Counted from the stretch's first letter, positions 15,327-24,880 are shown. The stretch: 42,340 nucleotides of DNA from JBBDSJ01 sp040905025 (GCA_040905025.1 JBBDSJ010000051.1:1-42340); one strand, 5' to 3'. Made by a program: numbers and translations. The notes: a model not told the origin generated them from the sequence alone.

Positions 15327-16166
15327 TTATTCCTGCAACTGATGTTTATATTCCTGGTAAAACTCCAGTACCTTGCGCCACAAGGGCCCGGGGACGCCAG
15401 TGCCTACCGGCTGACCGTCCAGCTGAATCACGGGAATAATCTCCTGGGTAGAGCTTGTCAACCAGACTTCGTCCGCCTGAAACAATTCAGTTTTCGTAAT
15501 AGAGGCCTCTATACATGGCATATTCTTCTGTTGCAATAGTTCTATCACCAGATCGCGGGTAATACCCGGCAGAATACTATTACTCTTCGGAGGAGTCTTA
15601 ATCTCTTCGTTTTTACAAATAAACAGATTACTGGCAGCACCTTCAGTTGCCAGACCATCACGTACCAAAACAGCTTCCCTGGCGCCTGCCTGATTCGCCT
15701 CATGACGCAACAGCACCGAAGGCAATAATGTAATAGCCTTGATATCACACCAGTCCCAGCGAATATCCATACGTGTAATCGCGCTGATACCCTGGCTATA
15801 GTCGGGTTTATGTAAAGGCTTTGAGGTAATAAATATCGTCGGTAGAATACCATCAGGAATAGCATGATCACGGGTCGATACGCCACGCGTTATCTGCAGA
15901 TAAATTGACTGGTCATCACCTTCGTTCTGAGCAATTAAATCATGCAGAATACTTTCCCATTCCGGGTAGCGCAGCGGATTATTCATGTAAATCCTGTCAA
16001 GGCTGTTACTCAACCGCCTGATATGCCTGTCTAGTAAAAAAGGCTTTCGACTGTATACCGGAATAACTTCGTAGACTCCGTCGCCAAATGTGAACCCGCG
16101 ATCCAGTGGCGAGATTCGGGCTTCTGCAAGTGGCATAAAATCGCCATTGAGATAGGCAACAGGCAT
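15327..16166 (-). CDS. dat: D-amino-acid aminotransferase (class IV PLP enzyme)
   Basis: A 279-residue fold-type IV aminotransferase that interconverts D-alanine and D-glutamate with their 2-oxoacids, supplying peptidoglycan precursors. Motifs include YLNGDFMPLAEARISPLDRGFTFGDGVYEV at the N-terminus, the PLP lysine in CDIKAITLLPSVL, the EGAASNLF phosphate-binding loop and LTSSTQEIIPV near the end. The start follows dacC by 6 bases. The dacC-dat pairing fits a D-amino-acid role; a branched-chain or aminodeoxychorismate enzyme of the same fold is less likely. Confidence 0.9.
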   Translation of the reverse strand: MPVAYLNGDFMPLAEARISPLDRGFTFGDGVYEVIPVYSRKPFLLDRHIRRLSNSLDRIYMNNPLRYPEWESILHDLIAQNEGDDQSIYLQITRGVSTRDHAIPDGILPTIFITSKPLHKPDYSQGISAITRMDIRWDWCDIKAITLLPSVLLRHEANQAGAREAVLVRDGLATEGAASNLFICKNEEIKTPPKSNSILPGITRDLVIELLQQKNMPCIEASITKTELFQADEVWLTSSTQEIIPVIQLDGQPVGTGVPGPLWRKVLEFYQEYKHQLQE

Positions 16167-16172
16167 TAATAC

Positions 16173-17315
16173 TTATTCCAGCATCATTTTAATACTGTCC
16201 AGCATGCGGCCCATCAACCCTGCCTCCGCAACAGTCTGCAAGGCAATAATATCTGCCGTTGCCAATACTTCGTCGGCAAGCTGAATTTTCAGCTGCCCTA
16301 ACCTGGAACCGTTTTCCAATGGTGCAACCAGCGGTTTCTCCAGGCTGACCTTGTGCTGAAGCTTGTCTGCATGCCCGCGAGGCACAGTGACATAAACATC
16401 ATTGGCAACGCCATAATTAATATTCTGTATCTCGCCCTTCCAGACATGTTCATGCCCTATCGGTTTGCCTGCAGATGCAGCTATGTGACTTTCATAGAAT
16501 CGAAAGCCATATTCGAGCAAGGCACGGGTAAATTCCGTCCTTGCCTCGACACCATCAGTACCCATTACCACAGATATCAAACGCATATTGCCACGCTTAG
16601 CTGAACTGACCAGGCAATAACCGGCTGCTTCAGTATGGCCGGTTTTAATTCCGTCTACCGATGCATCACGCCATAACAGTTGATTCCTGTTATTCTGCCT
16701 GATGTCGTTGTATGTAAATTCCTTGACTGCATGAAGTTGGTACAACTCCGGATGATCACGCAATAACGCAACCGCCAATATGGCCATATCACGTGCTGTT
16801 GTAACATGACCCGGAGCTGGCATGCCGGTGCTGTTTACAAAACTGGTATTGTTCATACCCAGTCGTTTGGCATGCTGATTCATTACCTGGGCAAAGACAT
16901 CTTCACTGCCGGAAATATGCTCAGCCAGCGCCACACTGGCATCATTGCCTGACTGGATCACAATGCCTTTTAACAAATCATCAACAGATACCTGCGTATT
17001 AACCTCAATAAACATGCGTGAACCAGGCATTCGCCAGGCTTTCTCACTCACAAGCACCTGGTCTTCCAGCTTGATATGGCCCGCTTCGAGTTCTTCGCCG
17101 GCAACGTAGGCGGTCATCATCTTTGTAAGACTCGCCGGCTCCACCTGTTCATCAATATTTTTTTCAGCCAGGAATTTCCCGGAATGATAGTCCATCAACA
17201 AGTAGGCGGTTGCATTACTCTGGGGTGGTGCCGGCACTATGGCATCGGCAGATTGGGCCAGAGCAGCGTTACTGAAAAAACTGACAACAAATACTAACAG
17301 GAATGATTTATACAT
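16173..17315 (-). CDS. dacC: D-alanyl-D-alanine carboxypeptidase (PBP5/6 family)
   Basis: A 380-residue low-molecular-mass penicillin-binding protein that trims the terminal D-Ala from peptidoglycan stem peptides in the periplasm. There is a cleavable signal peptide (about 1-20, ending SNAALA). The active-site motifs are SLTK (62-65), SGN (122-124) and KTG (224-226). The C-terminal region holds the PBP5-type beta domain and ends in an amphipathic helix (MGRMLDSIKMMLE) of the membrane-anchoring type. It sits between rlpA and dat in the cell-wall cluster. Whether to call it dacA or dacC is a naming choice. Confidence 0.93.
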   Translation of the reverse strand: MYKSFLLVFVVSFFSNAALAQSADAIVPAPPQSNATAYLLMDYHSGKFLAEKNIDEQVEPASLTKMMTAYVAGEELEAGHIKLEDQVLVSEKAWRMPGSRMFIEVNTQVSVDDLLKGIVIQSGNDASVALAEHISGSEDVFAQVMNQHAKRLGMNNTSFVNSTGMPAPGHVTTARDMAILAVALLRDHPELYQLHAVKEFTYNDIRQNNRNQLLWRDASVDGIKTGHTEAAGYCLVSSAKRGNMRLISVVMGTDGVEARTEFTRALLEYGFRFYESHIAASAGKPIGHEHVWKGEIQNINYGVANDVYVTVPRGHADKLQHKVSLEKPLVAPLENGSRLGQLKIQLADEVLATADIIALQTVAEAGLMGRMLDSIKMMLE

Positions 17316-17378
17316 AAGTCTCTTAATGGTTACCGGGTTGATTTTCAGTTATTTTATTCTGAGTCGGGATGATTAAAT

Positions 17379-18248
17379 TTACTCGGTCACAATCTGATGT
17401 TCATGAATATTAAAATCAGCAAGTTGTGCGACAACACGATCAGCTGTATTCACATCAGACAACGGCCCGATTCGGACACGGTATATTGTCTGGCCATTAC
17501 TTATCATCTGGTGAATTCGTGCAAAACGATCGGCAATACTGTCCAGCCGGCTGCGCAAGCGTTCGGCATTCTGTAATTCTGAAAATGCGCCTATCTGGAT
17601 ATAGAATGAATTTCCGGAACTGAAAACCGGTATGGCTTTTGATTTACTGTCCGAACCAGATACTTTATGACTGGCATACTGCTGTGGTGGCTTGCCAGGA
17701 TCTATCGCGGTCACTTCAACCAGAGCTGTCCCCTTGCCAAGCATATCAAGCCGTGTAGCTGCAGCATAAGACATGTCAATTATCCGGTTATCATGAAACG
17801 GCCCACGATCATTGACTTTAACAACAACAGAACGACCATTTTGCAGATTGCGTACATGCACATACGTGGGCAGTGGCAACGTCTTATGTGCCGCGGTCAT
17901 TTCATACATATTATAGGTTTCCCCGCTGGAAGTACGGCGGCCATGAAATTTTTGTCCGTACCAGGAGGCGATACCCCGCTCCTTGTAATTTGCAGCACTG
18001 CTCTTAACATAATAACGCTTGCCAAACACCTCATATGAATCCGGATTGCCATAGCGGCTGCGTGGCTCTGCTCGCGGCACTGCGTCCGGTACCTTGCTGA
18101 CATCCACCGGACGTGGCGGTGGACCGTCGCGCTCGAACGCCGGTGCCGGACCAGGCCGTGGCGTCGGTTGTACTGCCGTGCCACCACCACAACCGGCCAG
18201 CAATGCGGCGAGTATTAATCCGGCAAACGGCGATTTGAAGGAAATCAT
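17379..18248 (-). CDS. rlpA: Septal ring lytic transglycosylase RlpA, lipoprotein with SPOR domain
   Basis: A 289-residue lipoprotein. The lipobox LLAGC is at about residues 16-20 after a short signal peptide. A Pro-rich linker (about 25-60) follows, then the double-psi beta-barrel catalytic domain (GIASWYGQKFHGRRTSSGE...MTAAHKTLP...VKVNDRGPF...DMSYAAA). A C-terminal SPOR domain binds denuded glycan (SFYIQIGAFSELQNAERLRSRL to the end). It lies 18 bases after mltB on the same strand, within the Rod cluster. In Pseudomonas, RlpA cleaves glycans lacking stem peptides. Confidence 0.94.
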   Translation of the reverse strand: MISFKSPFAGLILAALLAGCGGGTAVQPTPRPGPAPAFERDGPPPRPVDVSKVPDAVPRAEPRSRYGNPDSYEVFGKRYYVKSSAANYKERGIASWYGQKFHGRRTSSGETYNMYEMTAAHKTLPLPTYVHVRNLQNGRSVVVKVNDRGPFHDNRIIDMSYAAATRLDMLGKGTALVEVTAIDPGKPPQQYASHKVSGSDSKSKAIPVFSSGNSFYIQIGAFSELQNAERLRSRLDSIADRFARIHQMISNGQTIYRVRIGPLSDVNTADRVVAQLADFNIHEHQIVTE

Positions 18249-18266
18249 TTGTATGGGTGTTTTGTT

Positions 18267-19256
18267 CTAACGTCTCGATTTTATAGCCTGGGCAAGTTTG
18301 TAAACAGCCAATGCGTATAATGGGCTGTGATTATACCGGGTAATGACATAAAAATTATCCAGCCCGAGCCAGATTTCTTCAGCATCGCTTTGTTCAAAGC
18401 GCAACACGGTTATTGCAGCCGCATCATCAATCCGGGCATCAATTTCAAATCCGGCAGCACACAATTCTGCAAACTGACGATCCGGTTTAAGACCCTCGGA
18501 CAACCATTTTTTGGCATCGTCAGGTTGCTGTATTGTCTTATAAATCACTGGTTCGCCCGGACGCCAGCCATGCCGGCTAAAGTAGTTTGCGACACTACCA
18601 ATCGCATCGACATGATCATTCCAGAGGTCTATCTGACCATCATCATTGAAATCAATAGCATAATTCCGGTAACTGCTGGATATAAACTGCGGAATGCCCA
18701 TTGCACCGGCATATGAACCCTTGATCGATAAAGGATCAACCGACTGCTCGCGAGCCAGAATCAGGTATTGTTCAAGTTCCTGACGAAAGAATTTGGCCCG
18801 GGGTGGATAGTTAAAACCCAGTGTTGCCAGCGCATCGACCACACGGTAATTACCGGCATGACGGCCATAGCGGGTTTCAACGCCAATTATGGCCACAATG
18901 ATCTCGGCAGGCACGCCATATTCCTGTTCAGCCCGGGCCAAGGTATCAGCATGCGTTTTCCAATAATCGACGCCGGCAGCTATGCGGTCTTCCTGCAGGA
19001 AAATGTTCTTGTATTTATGCCATGGTAAACGTTCAGCCGGACGACTGATCGCATCAATAATTTTCTGCCTGTATTCTGCCTGCTCAAATAATTTATCCAG
19101 ATCTGCAGCGCTGTAATCATAAGTATCAACCATTGCACGCTTGAATTGCGTCAATTCCCCGGCATCAAACGCTGCATTAACAGTCATGCTGCAAACTGAC
19201 ACAAGGATAATAATAATGTAATGGGGAAATATTTTTTTCATTTTCAGTCCGGACAA
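18267..19256 (-). CDS. mltB: Membrane-bound lytic murein transglycosylase B
   Basis: A 329-residue periplasmic lytic transglycosylase that cuts the MurNAc-GlcNAc bond with 1,6-anhydro product formation. The catalytic Glu is E127 in IIGVETRYGRHAGNYRV. Family blocks GAMGIPQFISSSYRNYAIDF and NDDGQIDLW follow. An N-terminal hydrophobic segment (about 10-28) is a signal peptide ending VNAAF; no lipobox cysteine sits at the cleavage site, so it may be soluble rather than lipidated. An ATG six codons in is an alternative start. It belongs to the rodA-mltB-rlpA segment. Confidence 0.93.
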   Translation of the reverse strand: MSGLKMKKIFPHYIIIILVSVCSMTVNAAFDAGELTQFKRAMVDTYDYSAADLDKLFEQAEYRQKIIDAISRPAERLPWHKYKNIFLQEDRIAAGVDYWKTHADTLARAEQEYGVPAEIIVAIIGVETRYGRHAGNYRVVDALATLGFNYPPRAKFFRQELEQYLILAREQSVDPLSIKGSYAGAMGIPQFISSSYRNYAIDFNDDGQIDLWNDHVDAIGSVANYFSRHGWRPGEPVIYKTIQQPDDAKKWLSEGLKPDRQFAELCAAGFEIDARIDDAAAITVLRFEQSDAEEIWLGLDNFYVITRYNHSPLYALAVYKLAQAIKSRR

Positions 19257-19304
19257 AGTCAGGCAGTTTTTACAGGTTTGTTTACAACAGATTCATATTC
19301 AATA

Positions 19305-20393
19305 TTAATCCGAAAGTAATCTTCGATGCGTATGAATACTCATTAAAATTCCAAATCCGGCCATCAAGGTAACTATAGAGGTGCCACCAAGACTGATTAG
19401 AGGCAATGGCACACCCACAACAGGCAATTGTCCGGCCACCATACCCATGTTGACAAAAACATAGACAAAGAAAATTGCGACCAGTCCTGATGCCAGTAAT
19501 TTACCAAATGTATCCTGCGCCTTGCTGGCAATAATCAGACCCCGGATGACCACAAGCAAATACAGACCTATCAGAAGCAATACTCCTGCCAGCCCGAATT
19601 CCTCGGCATAAACGGCAAAAATAAAATCTGTAGACCTTTCGGGCAAAAACTCAAGATGTGATTGCGTACCATTAAGCCAACCTTTTCCGTACAGACCACC
19701 TGAACCGATTGCAATCGTTGACTGAATAATATGATAGCCACTCCCTAGTGGGTCCGAACCCGGGTCCAGAAACGTCAACACCCGGGCACGTTGATAATCA
19801 TGCATAAAAAACCAGAGCACCGGCATACAGGCCAGCGCAATACCACTCATACCAAATATCCACCACCAGCGTAGTCCGGCAACAAATAAAACAGTAAATC
19901 CGCCACAAAGGACCAGTAACGCAGTCCCCAAATCAGGCTGTTTGCCAATAAGCACTGCCGGTACCAGCACTGCGCTGACAGCAATAAGCACATGCCATAG
20001 CCGCGGTGGCAAAGTGACCTTGGCCAGATAACTTGCAAGTAATATCGGCACTGCCAGCTTCAATAGCTCAGAAGGCTGAAAACTGAACGGCCCGAGCACT
20101 AACCAGCGTTGTGCGCCTTTGCCAATATGGCCCATGACCAGTACCAGAATCAGTAACAGTAAACTTGCAGCATAAATCCAGCCGGCGAGCCGGGCCAACT
20201 GGGCTGGCGGAACCTGGGCCAATACCAGTAACACACCGCAAGCCAGGCCAATACGTATAGCCTGCCGCCATATTGTTTCTATATCCTCGCCACTGGCGCT
20301 GTAGAGTATGACCAACCCGAGACCACATAGTGCCAGAATGCCCAGCAACAATAGCGGGTCAAGATGCAAACGATTAGTCATAAAACGATACAT
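19305..20393 (-). CDS. rodA: Rod shape-determining SEDS glycosyltransferase RodA
   Basis: A 362-residue polytopic membrane protein of the SEDS family that polymerises peptidoglycan glycan strands during elongation, with PBP2 as partner. About ten membrane segments are visible. Family signatures include ILYSASG near the N-terminus, GPFSFQPSELLKLAVPILLA, KQPDLGTALLVL, YGKGWLNGTQSHLEFLPERSTDFIFAVYAEEFGL and LPLISLGGTSIVTLMAGFG. Its ATG overlaps the mrdA stop by one base (TGATG), so RodA and PBP2 are made in a coupled way. Confidence 0.96.
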   Translation of the reverse strand: MYRFMTNRLHLDPLLLLGILALCGLGLVILYSASGEDIETIWRQAIRIGLACGVLLVLAQVPPAQLARLAGWIYAASLLLLILVLVMGHIGKGAQRWLVLGPFSFQPSELLKLAVPILLASYLAKVTLPPRLWHVLIAVSAVLVPAVLIGKQPDLGTALLVLCGGFTVLFVAGLRWWWIFGMSGIALACMPVLWFFMHDYQRARVLTFLDPGSDPLGSGYHIIQSTIAIGSGGLYGKGWLNGTQSHLEFLPERSTDFIFAVYAEEFGLAGVLLLIGLYLLVVIRGLIIASKAQDTFGKLLASGLVAIFFVYVFVNMGMVAGQLPVVGVPLPLISLGGTSIVTLMAGFGILMSIHTHRRLLSD

Positions 20394-22267
20394 CAGCCCT
20401 GCTCCGCATCGGCAGCAGCCAGTGCCTGTTGGTTGAACATAAAATCAAAAATTTTCCGTGCCATCGGCGCTGCCGTTGAAGAACCACCACCACCATTCTC
20501 CACTATGATTGCCAGGGCGATTTCAGGATCATCATAAGGTGCATAGGCAATAAACAGCGCATGATCACGATGAATCTCGGCAATCTTGTCGGCCTCGTAT
20601 TTCTCACCCTGGGCAATCGCAATCACCTGCGCGGTACCGGTCTTGCCGGCCATTTCATAACTTGCACCTTCGGCGCTGCGCCGGGCGGTACCACGCGGAC
20701 CATGCATTACTTCCCACATACTGGCCTGAATAGTGTCCCAGAATGACGGTTGCCGCAATGCAATTGACTGCGGCATATCACTGAAACCATCGACAATCAG
20801 CTCACTAATCGGATCGTAGGCTTCCCTCAATAAATGTGGCGTCACAAGCAAGCCACCATTCGCCATGGCGGCGGTGGCCCTGGCAAGCTGCAACGGTGTA
20901 GCCAACAATGAACCCTGGCCAATACCAACGATAACGGTTTCGCCCGGGTACCATGGCTGACCATAAACCGAGCGCTTCCACTCGCGTGAAGGCAGATTGC
21001 CACTCCGCTCAGGCGCGATCTCGATGCCGGTTTTCTGGCCAAAGCCGAATCGGCTGAGAAAACTCCCGATCCTGTCAATACCCATGTCATCAGCAAGCGA
21101 ATAAAAATACACATCGCAGGATTGGGCTATGGCGGCAATCATATCCAGATGTCCATGGCCTTCACGCTTCCAGTCGCGATAGCGATGACTATGCCCGGGA
21201 AATGAAAACCAGCCTGGACACCAGTTCTCATCTTCGGGTTTACGCAGACCATACTCAAGACCGGCAAGGCCGAAAAACGGCTTTATAGTTGATCCGGGTG
21301 GATACTGACCCTGAAGCGCACGATTGAAAAGTGGCTGTGCGGTCGATTCCTGCAAGGCCCGGTAGACATCAGGTCGTATACCATCGACAAACAGATTCGG
21401 GTCATAGCCGGGCTTGCTGACCATGGCCAGAACATCACCATTATCCGGATCCAGCGCAACAATTGCGCCACGATAATCACCAAGAACTTCCGTCGCTATT
21501 TTCTGTAACCCAACATCTAATGTCAGGTGTACATCGCGTCCGGGAGCAGGAGCCGTGCGATCAAGAACCCGGACTATTCGACCCTGTGCATTTACTTCAA
21601 CCTGTTCATAGCCCACCCGGCCATGCAGCAAATCTTCATAGGCACGTTCAATACCGATTTTGCCTATATGGCTGGTGCCACGATAGTTGGCCAAATCAAT
21701 ATTCAGTTGATCACGTTCATCTATACGACCAACGTAGCCAATCACATGCGAAGTCAGCTCGCGTAATGGATAATGCCGTTTAAGGCGTGCCGTAACGTCA
21801 ACGCCGGGAAATTCATGTCGGCGTACTGCAAAGCGAGCCACCTCATCGTCGCTGAGATTGAATCGCAGCGTTATCTGTTCAAAGCGTCGGGTCCGCTTTA
21901 CAGCAGCATGGAACCGTTCTATATCAAGTAACTCGATATCAATGACTGTTTGCAGCCGGGCTATCAGCTTGTCGAGATCTTCAATCTGTTCAGGTATCAA
22001 TTCAAGATTGTAGGATGGCCGGTTCTCCGCAAGCAGCACACCGTCATTTGAATAAATCAGACCACGAGTAGGAGGGATTGGCAGTATCTTGACGCGGTTA
22101 TCCTGTGACAGGGTTGTAAAATGTTCATGTCTGGTAATTTGTAAATGGGCGACCCGAAGTATAATACTGGATAGCGCGAGAATTATAATAACGCCCATCG
22201 CCAGTACCCGGCGCCGGATCAGCCGATTTTCACTTTCGGTATTTTTAAAAACAAAAGCAGGAGCCAT
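20393..22267 (-). CDS. mrdA: Peptidoglycan transpeptidase PBP2
   Basis: A 624-residue class B penicillin-binding protein that cross-links peptidoglycan during cell elongation. One N-terminal membrane anchor (about 22-40) is followed by a pedestal region with PTRGLIYSNDG and the transpeptidase domain. The catalytic motifs are STIK (326-329), SCD (383-385) and KTGTAQ (542-547). The length is typical for PBP2. It lies between mreD (18-base spacer) and rodA (TGATG overlap) in the standard mreBCD-mrdA-rodA order. Confidence 0.96.
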   Translation of the reverse strand: MAPAFVFKNTESENRLIRRRVLAMGVIIILALSSIILRVAHLQITRHEHFTTLSQDNRVKILPIPPTRGLIYSNDGVLLAENRPSYNLELIPEQIEDLDKLIARLQTVIDIELLDIERFHAAVKRTRRFEQITLRFNLSDDEVARFAVRRHEFPGVDVTARLKRHYPLRELTSHVIGYVGRIDERDQLNIDLANYRGTSHIGKIGIERAYEDLLHGRVGYEQVEVNAQGRIVRVLDRTAPAPGRDVHLTLDVGLQKIATEVLGDYRGAIVALDPDNGDVLAMVSKPGYDPNLFVDGIRPDVYRALQESTAQPLFNRALQGQYPPGSTIKPFFGLAGLEYGLRKPEDENWCPGWFSFPGHSHRYRDWKREGHGHLDMIAAIAQSCDVYFYSLADDMGIDRIGSFLSRFGFGQKTGIEIAPERSGNLPSREWKRSVYGQPWYPGETVIVGIGQGSLLATPLQLARATAAMANGGLLVTPHLLREAYDPISELIVDGFSDMPQSIALRQPSFWDTIQASMWEVMHGPRGTARRSAEGASYEMAGKTGTAQVIAIAQGEKYEADKIAEIHRDHALFIAYAPYDDPEIALAIIVENGGGGSSTAAPMARKIFDFMFNQQALAAADAEQG

Positions 22268-22285
22268 GCAGTTAACTTGGCCGTC

Positions 22286-22777
22286 CTATGCGGAAACCCG
22301 ATACTTGCGCCGTAAATCACGCAAGATGATAAACAGCCACGGCCACAGCAACATGCTGGTCAGTAGTGGCAGCCAGTAATTCCAGTGCTGGGGTGGATAA
22401 CCGATCATTGCCCTGACCCATAAGGTTAATACCAGATATATAAACAAAATGGCGCTGACAACGACTGCCTGTTTGGACAGTGAGAAAACGCGGACGCGTT
22501 GATGTAGTAACAAGGTCACAAAAGCTACTATTGCAAGACCCAGCGCGTGCTGACCCAACAAAGTGCCCTGTTGAACATCAAGCAAAAGACCCACACACCA
22601 GGCTGTTGCGATACCAACCCGATCAGGTAACGCCATGCACCAATAGATCAATACCAGCACAACCCATACCGGTCGCCAGGCAACAGCCCATTCAGGCAGA
22701 GGCATTGCCGTCAGCATGAACGCGACGACAAAACTCAGAAAAATTATCAGGCCGCCCCGGCGCTCGTCATTAATCAT
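22286..22777 (-). CDS. mreD: Rod shape-determining protein MreD
   Basis: A 163-residue inner-membrane protein with five to six hydrophobic segments, part of the Rod complex. Recognisable family features are the N-terminal helix with MPLPEWAVAWRPVWVVLVLIYW and the central LLLDVQQGTLLGQHALGLAI. It overlaps the mreC stop by 8 bases, so the two are translationally coupled. Confidence 0.93.
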   Translation of the reverse strand: MINDERRGGLIIFLSFVVAFMLTAMPLPEWAVAWRPVWVVLVLIYWCMALPDRVGIATAWCVGLLLDVQQGTLLGQHALGLAIVAFVTLLLHQRVRVFSLSKQAVVVSAILFIYLVLTLWVRAMIGYPPQHWNYWLPLLTSMLLWPWLFIILRDLRRKYRVSA

Positions 22778-23744
22778 CTGTATTTGCTGCTGTCTCTGGA
22801 ATAGCCGGCACCGGCGTCGGTTCCAGCTGATTGGGCCAAATCATCAGGACTTCCCGGCTTTGCTCAAGCCGTGCTGTTGGTGTAACACTGATGTTTGCAA
22901 ATGATTCGCCGGCATCAAGCTTGATCTCCAGCACCATCCCGACCGGATAACCGGCCGGGAAACGACCGTCAAGTCCGGATGACACCAGCAAATCCCCTTC
23001 CTGGATATCAGCATTGGTCGGGACATGTTCAAGCCGGAGGGTATTGTTCTCACCGGTACCAATTGCTATTGCGCGCAGGCCGTTACGATTCACTTCTACG
23101 GGTAAGGCGTGGCTGGGATCAGTGATCAGCAGTACTGTGCTGGAGAATGGTCCGACATGGGTGATTTGTCCCATGATACCGCGGGCATCAGCTACCGGCT
23201 GACCATTGTAGGCACCTTGACGTTTACCCTTGTCGATCACAATCTGACGCCGGTATGGCTGTAGCTCAACAGCCAGCAATTCGGCTACCAGCACACGTTG
23301 GTTCAATTTGAGTGATGAATCCAGCAGCTCACGCAGGCGCCGGTTCTCCGATTCAAGTACAGCGAAGCGTTGCAGACGTGATTCCAGCATGAACTGTTGT
23401 TCACGCAGGCGGGCATTTTCTTCCAGAAGCGATTTGCGCATGACCAGTGTTTCTGATGACCATGACGCGATGTTAGCCGGCAAATCGACCAGATACTGCA
23501 CCGGATAAACAATAATAGACAAAGTCGAGCGTATAGAATCCAGGTGACCCTGGCGATGATCCAGCGCCATCATGACGATCGAGAGGCTGGCAAAAATTGC
23601 CAGCTTGATTACGATAGACGTCTTTTTCAGAAACAGCGATTTAATCGGTCGCTCCTCGCCATAACCACTGGCGTCACTTTGAATAAAGCCCTGAACAAAT
23701 CCATCCAGCATACAGGCCAGTCTGGATGTCCGGGTTTTTATCAT
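22770..23744 (-). CDS. mreC: Rod shape-determining protein MreC
   Basis: Bitopic membrane protein that scaffolds the elongation complex in the periplasm. A membrane helix (KLAIFASLSIVMMALD), a coiled coil (ENARLREQQF...ENRRLRELL) and the beta-domains (QIVIDKGKRQGAYNGQPV, DPSHALPVEVNRNG, SSGLDGRFPAGYPVG) are all visible. The start is doubtful. In-frame ATG (23744) and TTG (23753) codons give a non-homologous N-terminal extension of more than 30 residues and have no Shine-Dalgarno. The match to E. coli MKPIFSRGPS begins at IKSLFLKKTS, whose first codon is ATT (23645-23643), six bases after GAGGAG. An AUU start giving 291 residues is therefore plausible. Confidence 0.93.
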   Translation of the reverse strand: MIKTRTSRLACMLDGFVQGFIQSDASGYGEERPIKSLFLKKTSIVIKLAIFASLSIVMMALDHRQGHLDSIRSTLSIIVYPVQYLVDLPANIASWSSETLVMRKSLLEENARLREQQFMLESRLQRFAVLESENRRLRELLDSSLKLNQRVLVAELLAVELQPYRRQIVIDKGKRQGAYNGQPVADARGIMGQITHVGPFSSTVLLITDPSHALPVEVNRNGLRAIAIGTGENNTLRLEHVPTNADIQEGDLLVSSGLDGRFPAGYPVGMVLEIKLDAGESFANISVTPTARLEQSREVLMIWPNQLEPTPVPAIPETAANTDD

Positions 23745-23770
23745 CCATGACAAACATCAGCCCTGTATAG

Positions 23771-23797
23771 GGAACCTCTGAATAAACCAGAGGTTCC
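23771..23797 (-). promoter_or_regulatory. Perfect 10-bp hairpin between mreB and mreC
   Basis: GGAACCTCTG (23771-23780) pairs with CAGAGGTTCC (23788-23797) across a 7-base loop in the 80-bp mreB-mreC spacer. No T-run follows on the transcribed strand. It could slow polymerase or protect the mreB 3' end, letting MreB be made in excess over MreCD. Confidence 0.6.
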
Positions 23798-23833
23798 TTG
23801 ATTATGTTCAGCCCGGTATCAGCCAAACATCTG

Positions 23834-24880
23834 TTACTCAACCGACAATATGTCTTTTCCGTATTCCTCGATCATTTCCAGGTATTTACCGCCACCGCGG
23901 GCCACACAAGTCAGCGGGTCTTCCGCCACGATCACCGGCAGTCCGGTTTCTTCCATCAACAACCGATCCAGATCCCTCAACAGTGCGCCACCGCCAGTTA
24001 TGACCATACCGCGTTCGGCCACATCGGAACCCAGTTCCGGCGGTGTTTTTTCCAGTGCCGTTTTGACAGCCCCGATAATGCCAGCCAGTGGCTCCTGCAG
24101 GGCTTCAAGAATTTCATTACTATTCAATGTGAAACTGCGTGGTATGCCCTCGGCCAGATTGCGGCCACGGACTTCCATTTCCTTGACTTCATTTCCCGGA
24201 AAGGCACAACCGATTTCATGCTTGATTCGCTCGGCAGTCACTTCACCAATCATGCTGCCATAGTTGCGACGCACATAATTGACGATCGCTTCATCGAATC
24301 GATCGCCACCAATGCGCACCGATTCTGAATAGACAATGCCATTTAATGAGATGACCGCAACCTCTGTTGTACCGCCACCGATATCAAGCACCATCGAACC
24401 ACGCGGGTCACTAACCGGCATGCCGGCACCGATGGCAGCAGCCATGGGCTCATCGATCAAATACACTGAACTGGCGCCGGCCCCCGCTGCCGATTCACGA
24501 ATAGCGCGCCGTTCCACCTGAGTTGACCCGCATGGCACACATACCAGCACGCGCGGACTCGGTTTAAACAGCGTATTCCCGTGGACACGGTGAATGAAGT
24601 ACTGCAACATTTTCTCAGTCACAGTAAAATCAGCGATAACGCCATCTTTCAGTGGCCGGATCGCGGTAATATGGCCGGGTGTACGACCCAGCATACGTTT
24701 GGCTTCGGCACCCACGGCACAGATGGTTTTGGTATTATTGCCATCTACGCCCTGCCGGATCGCGACTACTGACGGTTCATTCAGTACAATACCTTTACCA
24801 CGTACATAAATCAGGGTATTTGCTGTACCCAGGTCGATAGACAAATCATTGGAAAAAAGGCCACGAATTTTATTAAACAT
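23834..24880 (-). CDS. mreB: Rod shape-determining actin homologue MreB
   Basis: A 348-residue bacterial actin that forms membrane-associated filaments and positions the elongation machinery. The family N-terminus SNDLSIDLGTANTLIYVRGKGIVLNEPSVVAI, the phosphate loops (DIGGGTTEVAVIS) and the adenosine motif (VITGGGALLRDLDRLL) are complete, and the length is standard. It is the first gene of the minus-strand Rod operon. Its promoter should lie in the short divergent spacer 24881-24953. Confidence 0.97.
   Translation of the reverse strand: MFNKIRGLFSNDLSIDLGTANTLIYVRGKGIVLNEPSVVAIRQGVDGNNTKTICAVGAEAKRMLGRTPGHITAIRPLKDGVIADFTVTEKMLQYFIHRVHGNTLFKPSPRVLVCVPCGSTQVERRAIRESAAGAGASSVYLIDEPMAAAIGAGMPVSDPRGSMVLDIGGGTTEVAVISLNGIVYSESVRIGGDRFDEAIVNYVRRNYGSMIGEVTAERIKHEIGCAFPGNEVKEMEVRGRNLAEGIPRSFTLNSNEILEALQEPLAGIIGAVKTALEKTPPELGSDVAERGMVITGGGALLRDLDRLLMEETGLPVIVAEDPLTCVARGGGKYLEMIEEYGKDILSVE

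Noticed and set aside
23798..24328. 176-residue plus-strand open frame over mreB
   Set aside because: It is antisense to the highly conserved mreB coding sequence, with no Shine-Dalgarno and no recognisable product.
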